Notes under the pieces: generated by a model | Seen by the model: only the letters and a program-made list of their open reading frames with translations | The model's database searches: none | What the model was told of the DNA's origin: nothing | Translations under genes and position numbers: made by a program | Assembly: GCA_021299695.1 (NCBI GenBank) | Contig: JAJTEK010000001.1 | Location: 1 to 64,000 of the forward strand | Direction: 5' to 3' | Length of the DNA: 64,000 nt | Source: Pirellula sp. | GTDB taxonomy: Bacteria; Planctomycetota; Planctomycetia; Pirellulales; Pirellulaceae | Shown here: piece after piece, positions 37,772 to 46,912 of the stretch | Numbering within the stretch: position 1 is the first letter of the stretch | Layout of the letters: every line of letters starts with the position of its first letter

Positions 37772-38287
37772 ATGCACGATCGATTGCGATTGTCGGGAAG
37801 TTGTCCTGCACGGGTCGCGGCTAGCGGTTCGGATTTGGTTCCGGAACGATATAAGTTCTACGGCTATCGCCACGGGTTGGGTGTCCGAATCCTAAGGGGA
37901 GTGATCACTCACCACCCATTGAAATTGACTATCGGGGACAATTCCGGAATCTCATCGGGAACTCAAATCAATGCGGCGGCAGGAATAGCGATTGGAAAAG
38001 GTGTGTTGATAGGGCCAAACTGCATTATCTGGAGCCAGAACCACCGTTACCAGTCTTTGGACAAGGAGATAAGAGGTCAAGGATATGAGTATAGTCCTGT
38101 GAATATAGAGGATGACGTTTGGATTGCTGCATCCTGCGTGATCCTACCGGGCGTAACTCTCGGAAAAGGATTCATCTTTGCTGCTGGTGCCGTTGCCACC
38201 AAGCCATTGCCACCGGGAGTCATAGCTGCAGGGGTGCCCGCAAGAGTTATTGGTCGACGAGACGGATTAACCCCGCCGCAGCTATAA
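37772..38287 (+). CDS. Hexapeptide-repeat (left-handed beta-helix) acyltransferase
   Basis: A 171-residue trimer-forming O- or N-acyltransferase. From about residue 55 the sequence falls into hexapeptide repeats ([35 protein letters not shown]), with the loop [17 protein letters not shown] carrying the likely catalytic His, then [35 protein letters not shown] and the closing [13 protein letters not shown]. This is the CatB/maltose-acetyltransferase group used to acetylate sugars in polysaccharide loci. The ATG at 37772 is chosen because the upstream frame overlaps leader box C. Confidence 0.85.
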   Translation: MHDRLRLSGSCPARVAASGSDLVPERYKFYGYRHGLGVRILRGVITHHPLKLTIGDNSGISSGTQINAAAGIAIGKGVLIGPNCIIWSQNHRYQSLDKEIRGQGYEYSPVNIEDDVWIAASCVILPGVTLGKGFIFAAGAVATKPLPPGVIAAGVPARVIGRRDGLTPPQL

Positions 38288-38344
38288 AAGTCAGAACCGT
38301 TCTTAGCAACACGTCCGAACGAAAGGTTTTAGGCAGTAGTTCCT

Positions 38345-39883
38345 TTGGTATCCTCCTCGGTAATCCTTCGAAACATAGGGTCTGTCTGGTTGGGGTTTGC
38401 TGTCCAACTGGCGATCACTCTGTATTTGACCCCCATTCTGATCTCGAAGCTTGGACCTGAGGGATATGGAATCTGGATCCTTATCCAAAGTCTCACAGGC
38501 TACTACGGCCTAATCGACATGGGGCTCAGAGCTGGCGTGACACAAACGGTCACCAAACGCATTGCGTCTGGCGACATGTCTACACTGGTTAATTACATCG
38601 GAGGTGTCTTGCCCCATTTGGCGAAAGCATCGGCTTTGATTTTAATCGCTGGGATTTTCATTGGATATACGTTATCCAACACCCTGGACGTTCGCCGAGC
38701 GCTCCGGGACATTCTGTTTCCAATGGTCTTTGTTCAAGTAGTTGGGATCGGTTTCACGCTGTTGAGCTTTCCGTTTGCTTCCGTCTTGGTCGGAACGCAA
38801 CGGTACGACATCGCAGAAGGCCTTGCTGTGGTCACTCGATTGATTTCATTGGCGGGTACTCTCATCGTACTTACCTACACAAACAATTTGTTCTACCTCG
38901 CGTTAACCCACCTTGGGGTTAACGTATTCGACCAATTTGCAAGATGTATTATTGCCGTCAAGTTAATCCCTGAACTGACGGGTATTCGCCTGAAAAGCAA
39001 TCGGTCTGAATTGCGCGAATTGTATCGGGTGGGTGGCTGGAACTTTGTTGTCAGTATTAGCCAGCAAATCCTGCAGCGATTCAATACGCTTCTTGCTGCC
39101 TACTTATTTTCTGTATCGAATCTCGTACCATTTAGTCTTGCCGGATCGCTTGCAGAACACTCTGGAAAAATCACCACTCTGGCTGCTCGCGTGCTTTTCC
39201 CAACATTTTCCCATCTGTCTCAAAACGAACAAGCAAGCCATACACAGAGGCTATTCCAGATCGCTTCGAGAATTAGTTTGACGGTGTCTTTAATCGCAAT
39301 CACCGTTGGTCTTATATGGTTTGAACCTTTCATGAATTTATGGCTTAAAAATGTCAATCAGAAGGAGGATGTTATCGCTTCGGCCAAACCGTTGTTTCTG
39401 GCGTTTGGTTTGATCAACGTTCTGAATTCCATTCGGAACGTGGGTTGGCAATTGATCATGGGTAACGATCGGGTAGAGTTTATGGGAAAAACGATGATGC
39501 TCGAATCGATTATGGCGATCGTGCTCTCGTTGGTGTTAGGGATAGGGATAGGAGTCATTGGATTGGTTCTCGGAAATCTTATGGCGATCTGCATTTCTAC
39601 ATTTTGGATTTGTCTTCCGACGTTCTCCAAGATGATCAATGTCTCTAATGCGAGCAATTTGCAAGCCGTATTCCTTCGACCAATAGCCTACAGCATCGCG
39701 ATCGGCGTAGGGCTTCTTAGTTGGTCACGATTCGTGACCAACCCCGAAAATTGGCTTGAACTATTGACATTCTGTGCATTTCCCACGATCGTTGTTTTGA
39801 TCATTGCAATGCCCATTTTATTGACGAAAGCAGAGAGAGCGATCGTTTCCAGTCGGCTTTTTCGTTTATTGAAACCGACCTAG
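38345..39883 (+). CDS. Wzx-like polysaccharide flippase
   Basis: A 512-residue integral membrane protein with about 12-14 hydrophobic helices, beginning VILRNIGSVWLGFAVQLAITLYLTPILISKLGPEGYGIWIL. The LGPEGYGIW block and the DMGLRAGVTQTVTK segment are typical of the MOP-superfamily oligosaccharide flippases, which move lipid-linked repeat units across the cytoplasmic membrane. The apparent start is a TTG at 38345; no strong ribosome site precedes it. With the Wzy-like protein at 46913 it implies a Wzx/Wzy-type assembly route. Confidence 0.88.
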   Translation: MVSSSVILRNIGSVWLGFAVQLAITLYLTPILISKLGPEGYGIWILIQSLTGYYGLIDMGLRAGVTQTVTKRIASGDMSTLVNYIGGVLPHLAKASALILIAGIFIGYTLSNTLDVRRALRDILFPMVFVQVVGIGFTLLSFPFASVLVGTQRYDIAEGLAVVTRLISLAGTLIVLTYTNNLFYLALTHLGVNVFDQFARCIIAVKLIPELTGIRLKSNRSELRELYRVGGWNFVVSISQQILQRFNTLLAAYLFSVSNLVPFSLAGSLAEHSGKITTLAARVLFPTFSHLSQNEQASHTQRLFQIASRISLTVSLIAITVGLIWFEPFMNLWLKNVNQKEDVIASAKPLFLAFGLINVLNSIRNVGWQLIMGNDRVEFMGKTMMLESIMAIVLSLVLGIGIGVIGLVLGNLMAICISTFWICLPTFSKMINVSNASNLQAVFLRPIAYSIAIGVGLLSWSRFVTNPENWLELLTFCAFPTIVVLIIAMPILLTKAERAIVSSRLFRLLKPT

Positions 39884-39952
39884 ATTCGCGCCCCTGCCTT
39901 ACTTACTAACATTGATACATATCAAGTACAGAGTGTTTAATAGGAGCATCCA

Positions 39953-42286
39953 TTGAACGATTTTATTCAACGCGCGACTGCCAAAGTTCGCCGGATCGCA
40001 TTGGCTAAAACGGCAAAGTTTCGGTCGACAATACCCGTAGCAATCGCCGGGGCAGGACGTATATCCCCAACCCACATCGACGGGTTCTTTGATTCTGGTT
40101 ACTGCGATCCTATCGCTGTGTTTGATCCGAGCGTCTCGACGCTCGGTGACCTGATGGGACGCAATTCGATGGTCCGCGGATTCATTGATCCCAACCATAT
40201 GTACCAAGTCGTCAAACCCCAAATCGTCAGCGTTTGTACCTGGCCGCAAGCCCACCTCGAGGTCGTCAAACAGGCCGTCGATTCCGGCGCACGGGGCGTC
40301 CTTTGCGAAAAGCCCTTGACCCTACGACTCGATGAAGCCATCGCGATGAAGCAGTATTGCGAGGCCAATCGAGTCAAACTAGCCGGTGCCCATCAATACC
40401 GCTTCAGCGATCCGTTCAAAATCATACGACAAGCTATCGCCAACGGAAACCTCGGTAAAATCCAATCGATTCGCGGTTGCATCCAAAGCACCGTCGCTAA
40501 CAACGGTCCTCACCTGATCGATGCCATTCGATTCATTCTGGGCGATCGCCCCCTGAAACGTATCCGATGCAAAATGGATCGCGTCAAAATGGAGGACAAC
40601 CGAGGCTACCCAGCCGAAGATGCCTCATCGAGCGACCTGCTATTCGATGGCGATGTCCAAGTGCATCTGGATATGGGGGAAGCCGCCTGGGATTTCTTCA
40701 AAATCGAAATCCAGTCGGATCGAGGGGCCGTCTCGTTTTCTCCCAAAGGAATCCAGTCGACTATCTCACTACCCAAACCAAATCCTAACCCGAAACATGC
40801 ACATCCCCGCATGTTCAAGGAGTTTGTCGAATGGGTCCTAGGTAAACGTCAACATTTCGCTGCATCCGCCGAACAATCCGTGCTCAGCGTTGAAGCCATG
40901 CTGGCCCACTACGAAGCCGCTAAGCACGATCAGTGGCTCGAATTGCCCTTGATGAATCATGGGAATGTGATCAAGGAACTTTACCCTGAAATCCAATCGG
41001 AAAAAAAACACTTCGAGACGAACAGACCATGCTCAGTTTCAGAAGGCCTAAAACCCCTGGCTGAGCGTTCCCTGGCCGTCGATGGTCTTAATAAATCCGT
41101 TGAAAATTGGTTCACTGTCAAGCCTACGATCGGCAAAAAAGAAGCCGATCGAGTGGCCAAGGTCATTGCCACCGGTCAACTGTCCTCAACGGCTGGAACC
41201 GAGGTCAAAAAACTCGAAGCAGCCATGGCCAAGATGTACCAAGTTCCCGGTGCGGTCGCCTCCACCTCGGGAACCTCGGCGCTGCACGTCGCTCTAGCGA
41301 CTTGGAACCCAGACCCGGGTAGTGAAATCATCACCACTCCTGTGACCGATATGGGAAGCATCATCCCAATTCTTGCATGCAATTGTATCCCTGTCTTTGC
41401 CGACATCGATCCGATCACCGGGAACATGACGGCAGAGACCATCGCTTCGAAATTAACGGACAAGACCCGAGCCGTCATTCTGGTACACCTTTTCGGTCGC
41501 CCAGCCGATGTGCATGGCATCAAAGCACTGCTCAAAGATCGGAATATCGCCTTGATCGAAGATTGCTCCCAGGCACACTACGCTGATGTTCCTGGAGCGA
41601 AGATCGGATCTGTCGGGGACTTTGGCTGCTTTAGCTTTCAGCAATCCAAACAGATCACCTCGGGCGACGGAGGCGTCACCTTGATCAACCGTCCAGATCT
41701 GCTCAAACGCGCTCAATTGTTCATCGACAAAGGCTGGGATCGAACCGGTGGTGGGCGAGCCCACCTGTTCTTTGGAATGAACTACCGTATGACCGAAATG
41801 CAAGGTGCAGTCGCCAACGTCCAACTCGAACGACTGCCGGGATTGATCGAGGCACGTCGCAAGACGGCCGATTCACTGATGGCCAAACTCAAAGGGATCG
41901 AGGGAATCGTCTTGCCAAACGAGATCGGATCGTCAAGGTCGTCTTGGTGGATTTTCCACCTCATCTTCCAAGCATCCAAATACTTGCTCAATACGGAGAC
42001 GGTCTGTGGATTGCTCGGTAGCGAAGGGATCAAATGCAAGAATGGGTATCTACCACGGCCGATGTTCCAGGAAACGGTTTTGGTGGATCGCCAAACTTAT
42101 GGAAATTCAGGTTATCCGCTTACGACTTATGGGTATGTGGATCCGAGGCCCGAGGATTATCCTGGAACGATCGCATTCCTTAGGGATTCCATCTTGATGG
42201 GCTGGTCGCCAAATGTTCCCGATAAAACGATCGATCAAGTGGCCTCTGGAATCCAGAGGGTTATGAAATCGCTTCGGACTCGTTGA
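39953..42286 (+). CDS. Fusion: Gfo/Idh/MocA oxidoreductase plus DegT/StsC-type aminotransferase
   Basis: A 777-residue two-enzyme fusion. Residues about 28-370 are an NAD(P)-dependent sugar oxidoreductase (VAIAGAGRISPTHIDGF, VCTWPQAHLEVV, CEKPLTLRLDEA, AGAHQYRF, NNGPHLIDAIRF). Residues about 383-777 are a PLP aminotransferase (TSGTSALHVAL, TTPVTDMGSIIPIL, FADIDPITGNM, LVHLFGRPADVHGI, IEDCSQAHYAD) with PLP lysine K566 in FSFQQSKQITSGDGG. The TDMGSIIPIL and QQSKQ blocks resemble inosose aminotransferases (StsC group) more than WecE. Together they could oxidise a hydroxyl of a sugar or cyclitol and aminate the ketone. The TTG start at 39953 has AGGAG seven bases upstream. Confidence 0.88.
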   Translation: MNDFIQRATAKVRRIALAKTAKFRSTIPVAIAGAGRISPTHIDGFFDSGYCDPIAVFDPSVSTLGDLMGRNSMVRGFIDPNHMYQVVKPQIVSVCTWPQAHLEVVKQAVDSGARGVLCEKPLTLRLDEAIAMKQYCEANRVKLAGAHQYRFSDPFKIIRQAIANGNLGKIQSIRGCIQSTVANNGPHLIDAIRFILGDRPLKRIRCKMDRVKMEDNRGYPAEDASSSDLLFDGDVQVHLDMGEAAWDFFKIEIQSDRGAVSFSPKGIQSTISLPKPNPNPKHAHPRMFKEFVEWVLGKRQHFAASAEQSVLSVEAMLAHYEAAKHDQWLELPLMNHGNVIKELYPEIQSEKKHFETNRPCSVSEGLKPLAERSLAVDGLNKSVENWFTVKPTIGKKEADRVAKVIATGQLSSTAGTEVKKLEAAMAKMYQVPGAVASTSGTSALHVALATWNPDPGSEIITTPVTDMGSIIPILACNCIPVFADIDPITGNMTAETIASKLTDKTRAVILVHLFGRPADVHGIKALLKDRNIALIEDCSQAHYADVPGAKIGSVGDFGCFSFQQSKQITSGDGGVTLINRPDLLKRAQLFIDKGWDRTGGGRAHLFFGMNYRMTEMQGAVANVQLERLPGLIEARRKTADSLMAKLKGIEGIVLPNEIGSSRSSWWIFHLIFQASKYLLNTETVCGLLGSEGIKCKNGYLPRPMFQETVLVDRQTYGNSGYPLTTYGYVDPRPEDYPGTIAFLRDSILMGWSPNVPDKTIDQVASGIQRVMKSLRTR

Positions 42287-42588
42287 CTTGATTTCCTTTA
42301 CGTTTCCTTCTCCTTCTAGTTGGCGTAATCGGGATTTTTTGGGCGTAAACAGTAGCTCTTAGCTGACGATCAGTCTCACACAACCAGGAGGTTTGAACAT
42401 GTTTCTTTGCGCGTTACGACCATACCTTTACCCGCCATGTTACGGCAAGACACGTGTTTTGAGAGGGGGGCATAAATTCTTTTTCTTGCTGTCAGGCAGG
42501 GATCCATTCGGGATGAATCCGAATGTTGCCAGCAACGTTCATCCAATCGCATCACTACATAGATTTATTAAATTGCCATAAAATCACT
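42287..42588. other. Intergenic region before an AT-rich methyltransferase gene
   Basis: About 300 bases with no convincing gene. The frame open from 42523 is not kept upstream of 42589. AACCAGGAGG at about 42380-42390 precedes an ATG at 42399, but the 62-codon frame there has no recognisable features. No copy of the shared leader box was found. Confidence 0.4.
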
Positions 42589-43257
42589 ATGAATACTTTT
42601 AAAAAATTGATTCGAAAGATAGCCGGAAATAAGGAGCTGAGTGTCTCACGTGACGCCGAAGCACCTTCGGATTTCTATGACCAAGCCTATTCAAGTACAA
42701 GTGAGTATTTCAAGCACTACACAAATTCCAGATATTATTTTATTTGGACCGTACTTTTAGATCGTGTAATTCGCATTTCGCAACATGCCCGCGTCCTGGA
42801 AATAGGATGTGGTCCCGGGCAATTTGCACAAATGCTAGTCGATAATGAAATAAAAAGTTATTATGGCTTCGACTTTAGCGCGAAAGCAATTGAGCTAGCC
42901 CAAGGGAAATCCCTACAGACTGCGAATTTTCATGTCGGCAACGCATATGAGGAACCTCTAATGCAGAGATCAGCATCGATGTTTGATGTAGTAATTTGCA
43001 CAGAGGTACTAGAGCATATTGATCGCGATTTGGAAGTCATCAATCGCTTGGAGCCTGGAACTCGTCTATTAGCAACAGTTCCCAATTTTCCCTACGTTAG
43101 TCACGTTAGACACTTTGATACTGTACAAAGCGTACGAGAGCGGTATGCTACTTATTTCAACCATTTCACTGTGGTTGGCTTAAAGCAACCTCATCCATCG
43201 ACAAATGTCTACTGGGTTTTCGAAGGCATTGTCTCAAACGGTAAATCCAACCAATAA
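42589..43257 (+). CDS. Class I SAM-dependent methyltransferase (AT-rich)
   Basis: A 222-residue protein with SAM motif VLEIGCGPGQFAQMLVD (about 71-87), acidic strand YYGFDFSAKAIELA and motif region FDVVICTEVLEHIDRDLEVINRL. The C-terminal half (LATVPNFPYVSHVRHF) is typical of small O- or C-methyltransferases of glycan loci. By eye the gene and its upstream sequence are clearly more AT-rich than the neighbours, which suggests recent acquisition. The substrate is unknown. Confidence 0.8.
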   Translation: MNTFKKLIRKIAGNKELSVSRDAEAPSDFYDQAYSSTSEYFKHYTNSRYYFIWTVLLDRVIRISQHARVLEIGCGPGQFAQMLVDNEIKSYYGFDFSAKAIELAQGKSLQTANFHVGNAYEEPLMQRSASMFDVVICTEVLEHIDRDLEVINRLEPGTRLLATVPNFPYVSHVRHFDTVQSVRERYATYFNHFTVVGLKQPHPSTNVYWVFEGIVSNGKSNQ

Positions 43258-43354
43258 TTCTCTCAAACGTGGGTGTCCGCCAGAGGAATGATCCTACCTA
43301 AACAATCAACGGTTATTCAAGAATCTGCGACTTCGATTATCGATTCGTATCATT

Positions 43355-44161
43355 GTGTGGAAATCTAGAATTAAAAAAATGATCAAAGGCACGTTGCGTG
43401 CTTGGTTCGCGCCCAAGATCCGTGCGTCAGATTTCCAGCGTGGACTCGAGGCCTTGCAGGTCCCTAAGGATAAACCCGTACTTGTCCACAGCTCGCTGAG
43501 CACTTTTGGATTCGTTCCAGGGGGGCCGCAGACGATGCTCGAGGGTATCCAGAATTATCTCCAACCAGGAATGACGATTGTCCTGCCGACGCATTCATGG
43601 AATCTTGTAAGTCGTGGCCTGCGGAACTTTGATGCGAATTCAACGCCTAGTTGCGTCGGGACCGTTACCCAGTGGTTCCGACAACAACCCGGCGTGATCC
43701 GTAGCCTGCATCCTACACATTCGGTCGCAGCGATCGGACGAGGGGCCGAAGAACTTGTCTCTGACCACGACCAATGCGATACTCCTTGTGGTTCAGGCAC
43801 GCCCTACCATAAACTGCTGTCTTCCAACGGGACCATACTGCTCCTTGGGGCTCCCCTGGAATCCAACACTTGCTACCACACCCTAGAGGCACTAGCGGGA
43901 GTGGACTATCTGCTTCAAAAGGAACCAACGCAGTTTGATATCACGGATAGTCATGGACGCAGCTTTTCAAGAGCTTTCCGACTGCATCAGGCAGGTATTC
44001 GACGCGATCTAAGTTCTCTGTACCGCAATCTCCAGGAAAGCGGCGGGATATCGGTAAGTCAAGTCGGCGGTGCTAAGATCACCGCAATGGATGGCCGAAA
44101 GCTGTTAAAGGTTGGTATGGATCTTTTGGTAAATAATCCTCGCGCCTTGCTTGATGCCTAG
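43355..44161 (+). CDS. AAC(3)-family N-acetyltransferase
   Basis: A 268-residue acetyl-CoA-dependent N-acetyltransferase of the aminoglycoside-3-N-acetyltransferase fold: VLVHSSLSTFGFVPGGPQTMLEGI, TIVLPTHSWN, SLHPTHSVAAIGRGAEEL, CGSGTPYHKLLSSNGTILLLGA and NTCYHTLEALAGVDYL. In sugar loci these enzymes acetylate amino sugars rather than antibiotics, and an amino group could come from the fusion enzyme at 39953. Two starts are possible, GTG at 43355 and ATG at 43379; both leave the domain intact. A resistance role is not supported by context. Confidence 0.85.
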   Translation: MWKSRIKKMIKGTLRAWFAPKIRASDFQRGLEALQVPKDKPVLVHSSLSTFGFVPGGPQTMLEGIQNYLQPGMTIVLPTHSWNLVSRGLRNFDANSTPSCVGTVTQWFRQQPGVIRSLHPTHSVAAIGRGAEELVSDHDQCDTPCGSGTPYHKLLSSNGTILLLGAPLESNTCYHTLEALAGVDYLLQKEPTQFDITDSHGRSFSRAFRLHQAGIRRDLSSLYRNLQESGGISVSQVGGAKITAMDGRKLLKVGMDLLVNNPRALLDA

Positions 44162-44381
44162 CGGGAGTCGAAATCGCTCACCGGATTTCCGAATGACTAG
44201 AAACTCTCTCGACGAATTTCTGGCTGTCCGAGTCCAATAGGGGCAACTTTTTTAAACATGGGTATCTAACGGTTTTAGACAAGGAAACAGCCGTTACGGG
44301 AACGAGAGCGATCAAAGGCAATGACTAGGTCCTTTGCTTTCGGTAAAAAAATATACGCTCTCCTAAACAACGAACATCACT

Positions 44382-45674
44382 TTGCGAAACTGCTTACTAC
44401 TGCTGACTGAATTTCCGCCCAAGACCACCCCTGGTGTGCATCGATCTTTGCGTTGCTGTCGGCACCTGCGCGAGTTTGGATGGAACCCTATTGTCCTGAC
44501 GATGGGCGACTGGGTCGACAACACGCCTGAGTTGTTTCGGTCTTTGCCCGAAGGTATGGTCGTCGATCGCTTGAATGACAAGAGAGCCCCAGCCCGGGAA
44601 ACCCCTGAGACTCCCAACGCCTCGACTGCTTCTGTTTCCGATTCCACACGCGATTCTGGGCTCAAAGCGATTCTGAAAAATTCGCTCCGCCCTTTCCTTC
44701 GATTGCTCACGGAGACACCCGATAAAAATTACGGCTGGGCGAAGCTCGCGGCAAAGCGCGGGTCATTTCTAGCTAAAGAACACAACGCCCAATTGGTCTT
44801 CTCAAGTGGCCCACCCCACTCAACCCATCTTGCAGCCCTTGCAATTTCCAAGCAGTGTAAAATCCCAATGGTGACCGATCTGCGGGACCCCTGGGGACGT
44901 AAACCTTGGAAAAATCACGACAACCCACTTCGAGACTACGTTCTACCCTGGTACGAAAGCCGAGCGGTTCGGGGGGCCAGTCAAGTGATCCTCAATACCG
45001 AATCGAGCCTCATCGATTTCCAAAAGCACTACCCATCGCAATCCTCGAAATTCTCTTGCATCCCCAACGGCCTCGATGCGCACCTTGTCGACCAAGTCGC
45101 GACGCTACAAAAGCAGCCGAGTTCACACCCGTTTCCCGTCTTCATCCATCCCGGAAATCTCTACGGACATCGCGATCCAGTCCCGCTGATCAAAGCGGTC
45201 GCGAAACTCAGAGACCAAGGCAAAAGGATTGCCTTTCGTCAAGTCGGTTCGATCGATCCGCATTACAACACCGAAGCTATCGTAGAGGAACTGGGACTCC
45301 AGGACCAAGTATTCATCGAGCCACCGATGTCCCATGGCCACGTCCTACAAGCCATGCGGAACTCGGATGCATTGGTCATCATTCAACCCGACGCTCCCTT
45401 TATGGTCCCAGCCAAAGTGTTTGAGATGATGGCCTTCGATCAGCCCATCCTCTCGGTGAGCGACAGCCCATGCACCGAAGCGATCGTACGTCGCTCCGGG
45501 GGAGCATGCGCCCCGAGCCGAGACGTCGAGGGTATTGCGGCTTCGATCGAAAAGATTTTGGACATGCTCTCGAGCCCCGAACTCCAGGCCGCTCGGGATT
45601 TAGCTCGTACGACCTATGACGCCAAACGGCTTACAGGTCAACTCGCTCTTGTTTTCAACAGGGCCTTATCGTGA
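44382..45674 (+). CDS. Glycosyltransferase family 4-like protein
   Basis: A 430-residue GT-B glycosyltransferase with NCLLLLTEFPPKTTPGVHRSLR at the start, LVFSSGPPHSTHLAALAI and VTDLRDPWGRKPWKN in the middle, and a nucleotide-sugar domain with FIHPGNLYGHRDPVPLIKAV, VIIQPDAPFMVPAKVFEMMAFDQPIL. The last segment stands in place of the usual E-x7-E motif and lacks the first Glu. The TTG at 44382 is the first usable start. The stop overlaps the next gene start as GTGA. The acceptor is unknown. Confidence 0.85.
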   Translation: MRNCLLLLTEFPPKTTPGVHRSLRCCRHLREFGWNPIVLTMGDWVDNTPELFRSLPEGMVVDRLNDKRAPARETPETPNASTASVSDSTRDSGLKAILKNSLRPFLRLLTETPDKNYGWAKLAAKRGSFLAKEHNAQLVFSSGPPHSTHLAALAISKQCKIPMVTDLRDPWGRKPWKNHDNPLRDYVLPWYESRAVRGASQVILNTESSLIDFQKHYPSQSSKFSCIPNGLDAHLVDQVATLQKQPSSHPFPVFIHPGNLYGHRDPVPLIKAVAKLRDQGKRIAFRQVGSIDPHYNTEAIVEELGLQDQVFIEPPMSHGHVLQAMRNSDALVIIQPDAPFMVPAKVFEMMAFDQPILSVSDSPCTEAIVRRSGGACAPSRDVEGIAASIEKILDMLSSPELQAARDLARTTYDAKRLTGQLALVFNRALS

Positions 45675-46909
45675 GTCGCAAGATCCATATCGGATTTGTT
45701 GTCCTGAGGATGGACATCGGTGGCGTTGAACGATCTATCGCCCGATTGCTGGATGGACTCCCCAAGGATCGCTTTCGCATGACGGTCATCTGCTTAGATC
45801 GATCGGGCAAAGCGATGGATTGGGTGGAAAACCAAGAGGTTCAGGTCATCGAACTGCGCAAATCACCAGGATGGGACTTCCGAACGATTCGGAAGCTTGC
45901 AGACCTGATCGAGTCCCAGCGGATCGATATCCTTCAATCGCACAATTGGGGTACACTTTTCGAAAGCGTTTGGGCGAATCGAAAAAGGCGGGTACATCAT
46001 ATTCATGCGGAACGGGGCACTGTTCTAGGGCCTCCATCACATAGTCGAATCAAAACCGCGCTCAAGGCCCGTTTGATGAGGCATTTGATCGGCCGTGTGG
46101 ATTTGGTCATGAGCAATTCGTATGCAACGGCTCTAAAGGTCAGGGAAACAACCGGCCTTGCGAATCTTCCCATCGAAGTAATCCCCAACGGTTTGGTCAA
46201 TCCCTATTCGGATAATCCACTGTCAGACCCCAACTGGGATGCGATGCGGAAAAGAACACGGGGTGATTTAGGGGTCGGGCCATGTGACTTGCTCTTGGGC
46301 GTGGTTGGAAGGCTCTCGCCGGTAAAGAATTTTGAATTGGCACTCACGGGCTTTGCTGCGTATTTAACATCGGGGCCGGACCAAATAGTCCAAGGGGAGT
46401 TGTCGAATCTTCGCAGCAATCATGGGCTCTCAAGTCGTTCGCACTTGATCCTTGTTGGGGATGGCCCCTGCCGAGATTCTCTTGAAAAATTATCGCAGGA
46501 TTTGGGGATCACCCAATCCGTACAATTCATTGGCGAAAAAAAAGACGCTTGGCCTTATTATGCTGCGATGGATGTTTTTATGAGTACCAGCCACAGCGAG
46601 GGTATGAGTCAATCGATCCTCGAGGCAATGGCCTCGGGAAAAGCGATCATCTCGACCGATGCCGGAGATGCGAAAAGGATGCTGGACTCGGAACGCTGCG
46701 GCCGAACACTTTTCGAACCCACTGCGGAAGCCCTAAAAACACAATTGATTTTTTTTGCATCGCGCCAGGAGCATCGAAAAGACGCGGGCGAAAATGCTCA
46801 TATCCGATTCCAAAACGTCTACAGATTGTCCTCAATGCTCGATCGTTTCTGCGATTTGTACGAGCGATTGATGTCCAACACATCTCTACGCCTAGAAACC
46901 AACCGGTAA
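45671..46909 (+). CDS. Glycosyltransferase family 4
   Basis: A 412-residue GT4 enzyme with IGFVVLRMDIGGVERSIARLL at the N-terminus, SHNWGTLFESVWANRKRRVHHIHAERGTV, VEVIPNGL-type IEVIPNGLVNPY and the C-terminal VVGRLSPVKNFELAL, GDGPCRDSLEKL and HSEGMSQSILEAMASGKAII, which contains a complete E-x7-E motif. It starts with a GTG overlapping the previous stop. It should add one sugar to the lipid-linked repeat unit at the cytoplasmic membrane face. Confidence 0.92.
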   Translation: MSRKIHIGFVVLRMDIGGVERSIARLLDGLPKDRFRMTVICLDRSGKAMDWVENQEVQVIELRKSPGWDFRTIRKLADLIESQRIDILQSHNWGTLFESVWANRKRRVHHIHAERGTVLGPPSHSRIKTALKARLMRHLIGRVDLVMSNSYATALKVRETTGLANLPIEVIPNGLVNPYSDNPLSDPNWDAMRKRTRGDLGVGPCDLLLGVVGRLSPVKNFELALTGFAAYLTSGPDQIVQGELSNLRSNHGLSSRSHLILVGDGPCRDSLEKLSQDLGITQSVQFIGEKKDAWPYYAAMDVFMSTSHSEGMSQSILEAMASGKAIISTDAGDAKRMLDSERCGRTLFEPTAEALKTQLIFFASRQEHRKDAGENAHIRFQNVYRLSSMLDRFCDLYERLMSNTSLRLETNR

Positions 46910-46912
46910 CCC

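Noticed and set aside
42399-42581. Short gene of 62 codons from ATG 42399 to 42581
   Set aside because: A good AGGAGG-like site precedes the ATG, but the peptide has no recognisable features and lies in AT-rich leader sequence; kept only as a note in the intergenic entry.
42640-42675. A fourth copy of the leader box inside the AT-rich methyltransferase gene
   Set aside because: The sequence around GTCTCACGTGACGCCGAAGC is only partly similar, lies within the coding region and lacks the promoter-like motif upstream.
43355-44161. Aminoglycoside resistance gene
   Set aside because: The fold matches AAC(3), but the gene lies inside a surface-glycan operon where such enzymes acetylate amino sugars; nothing else suggests resistance.
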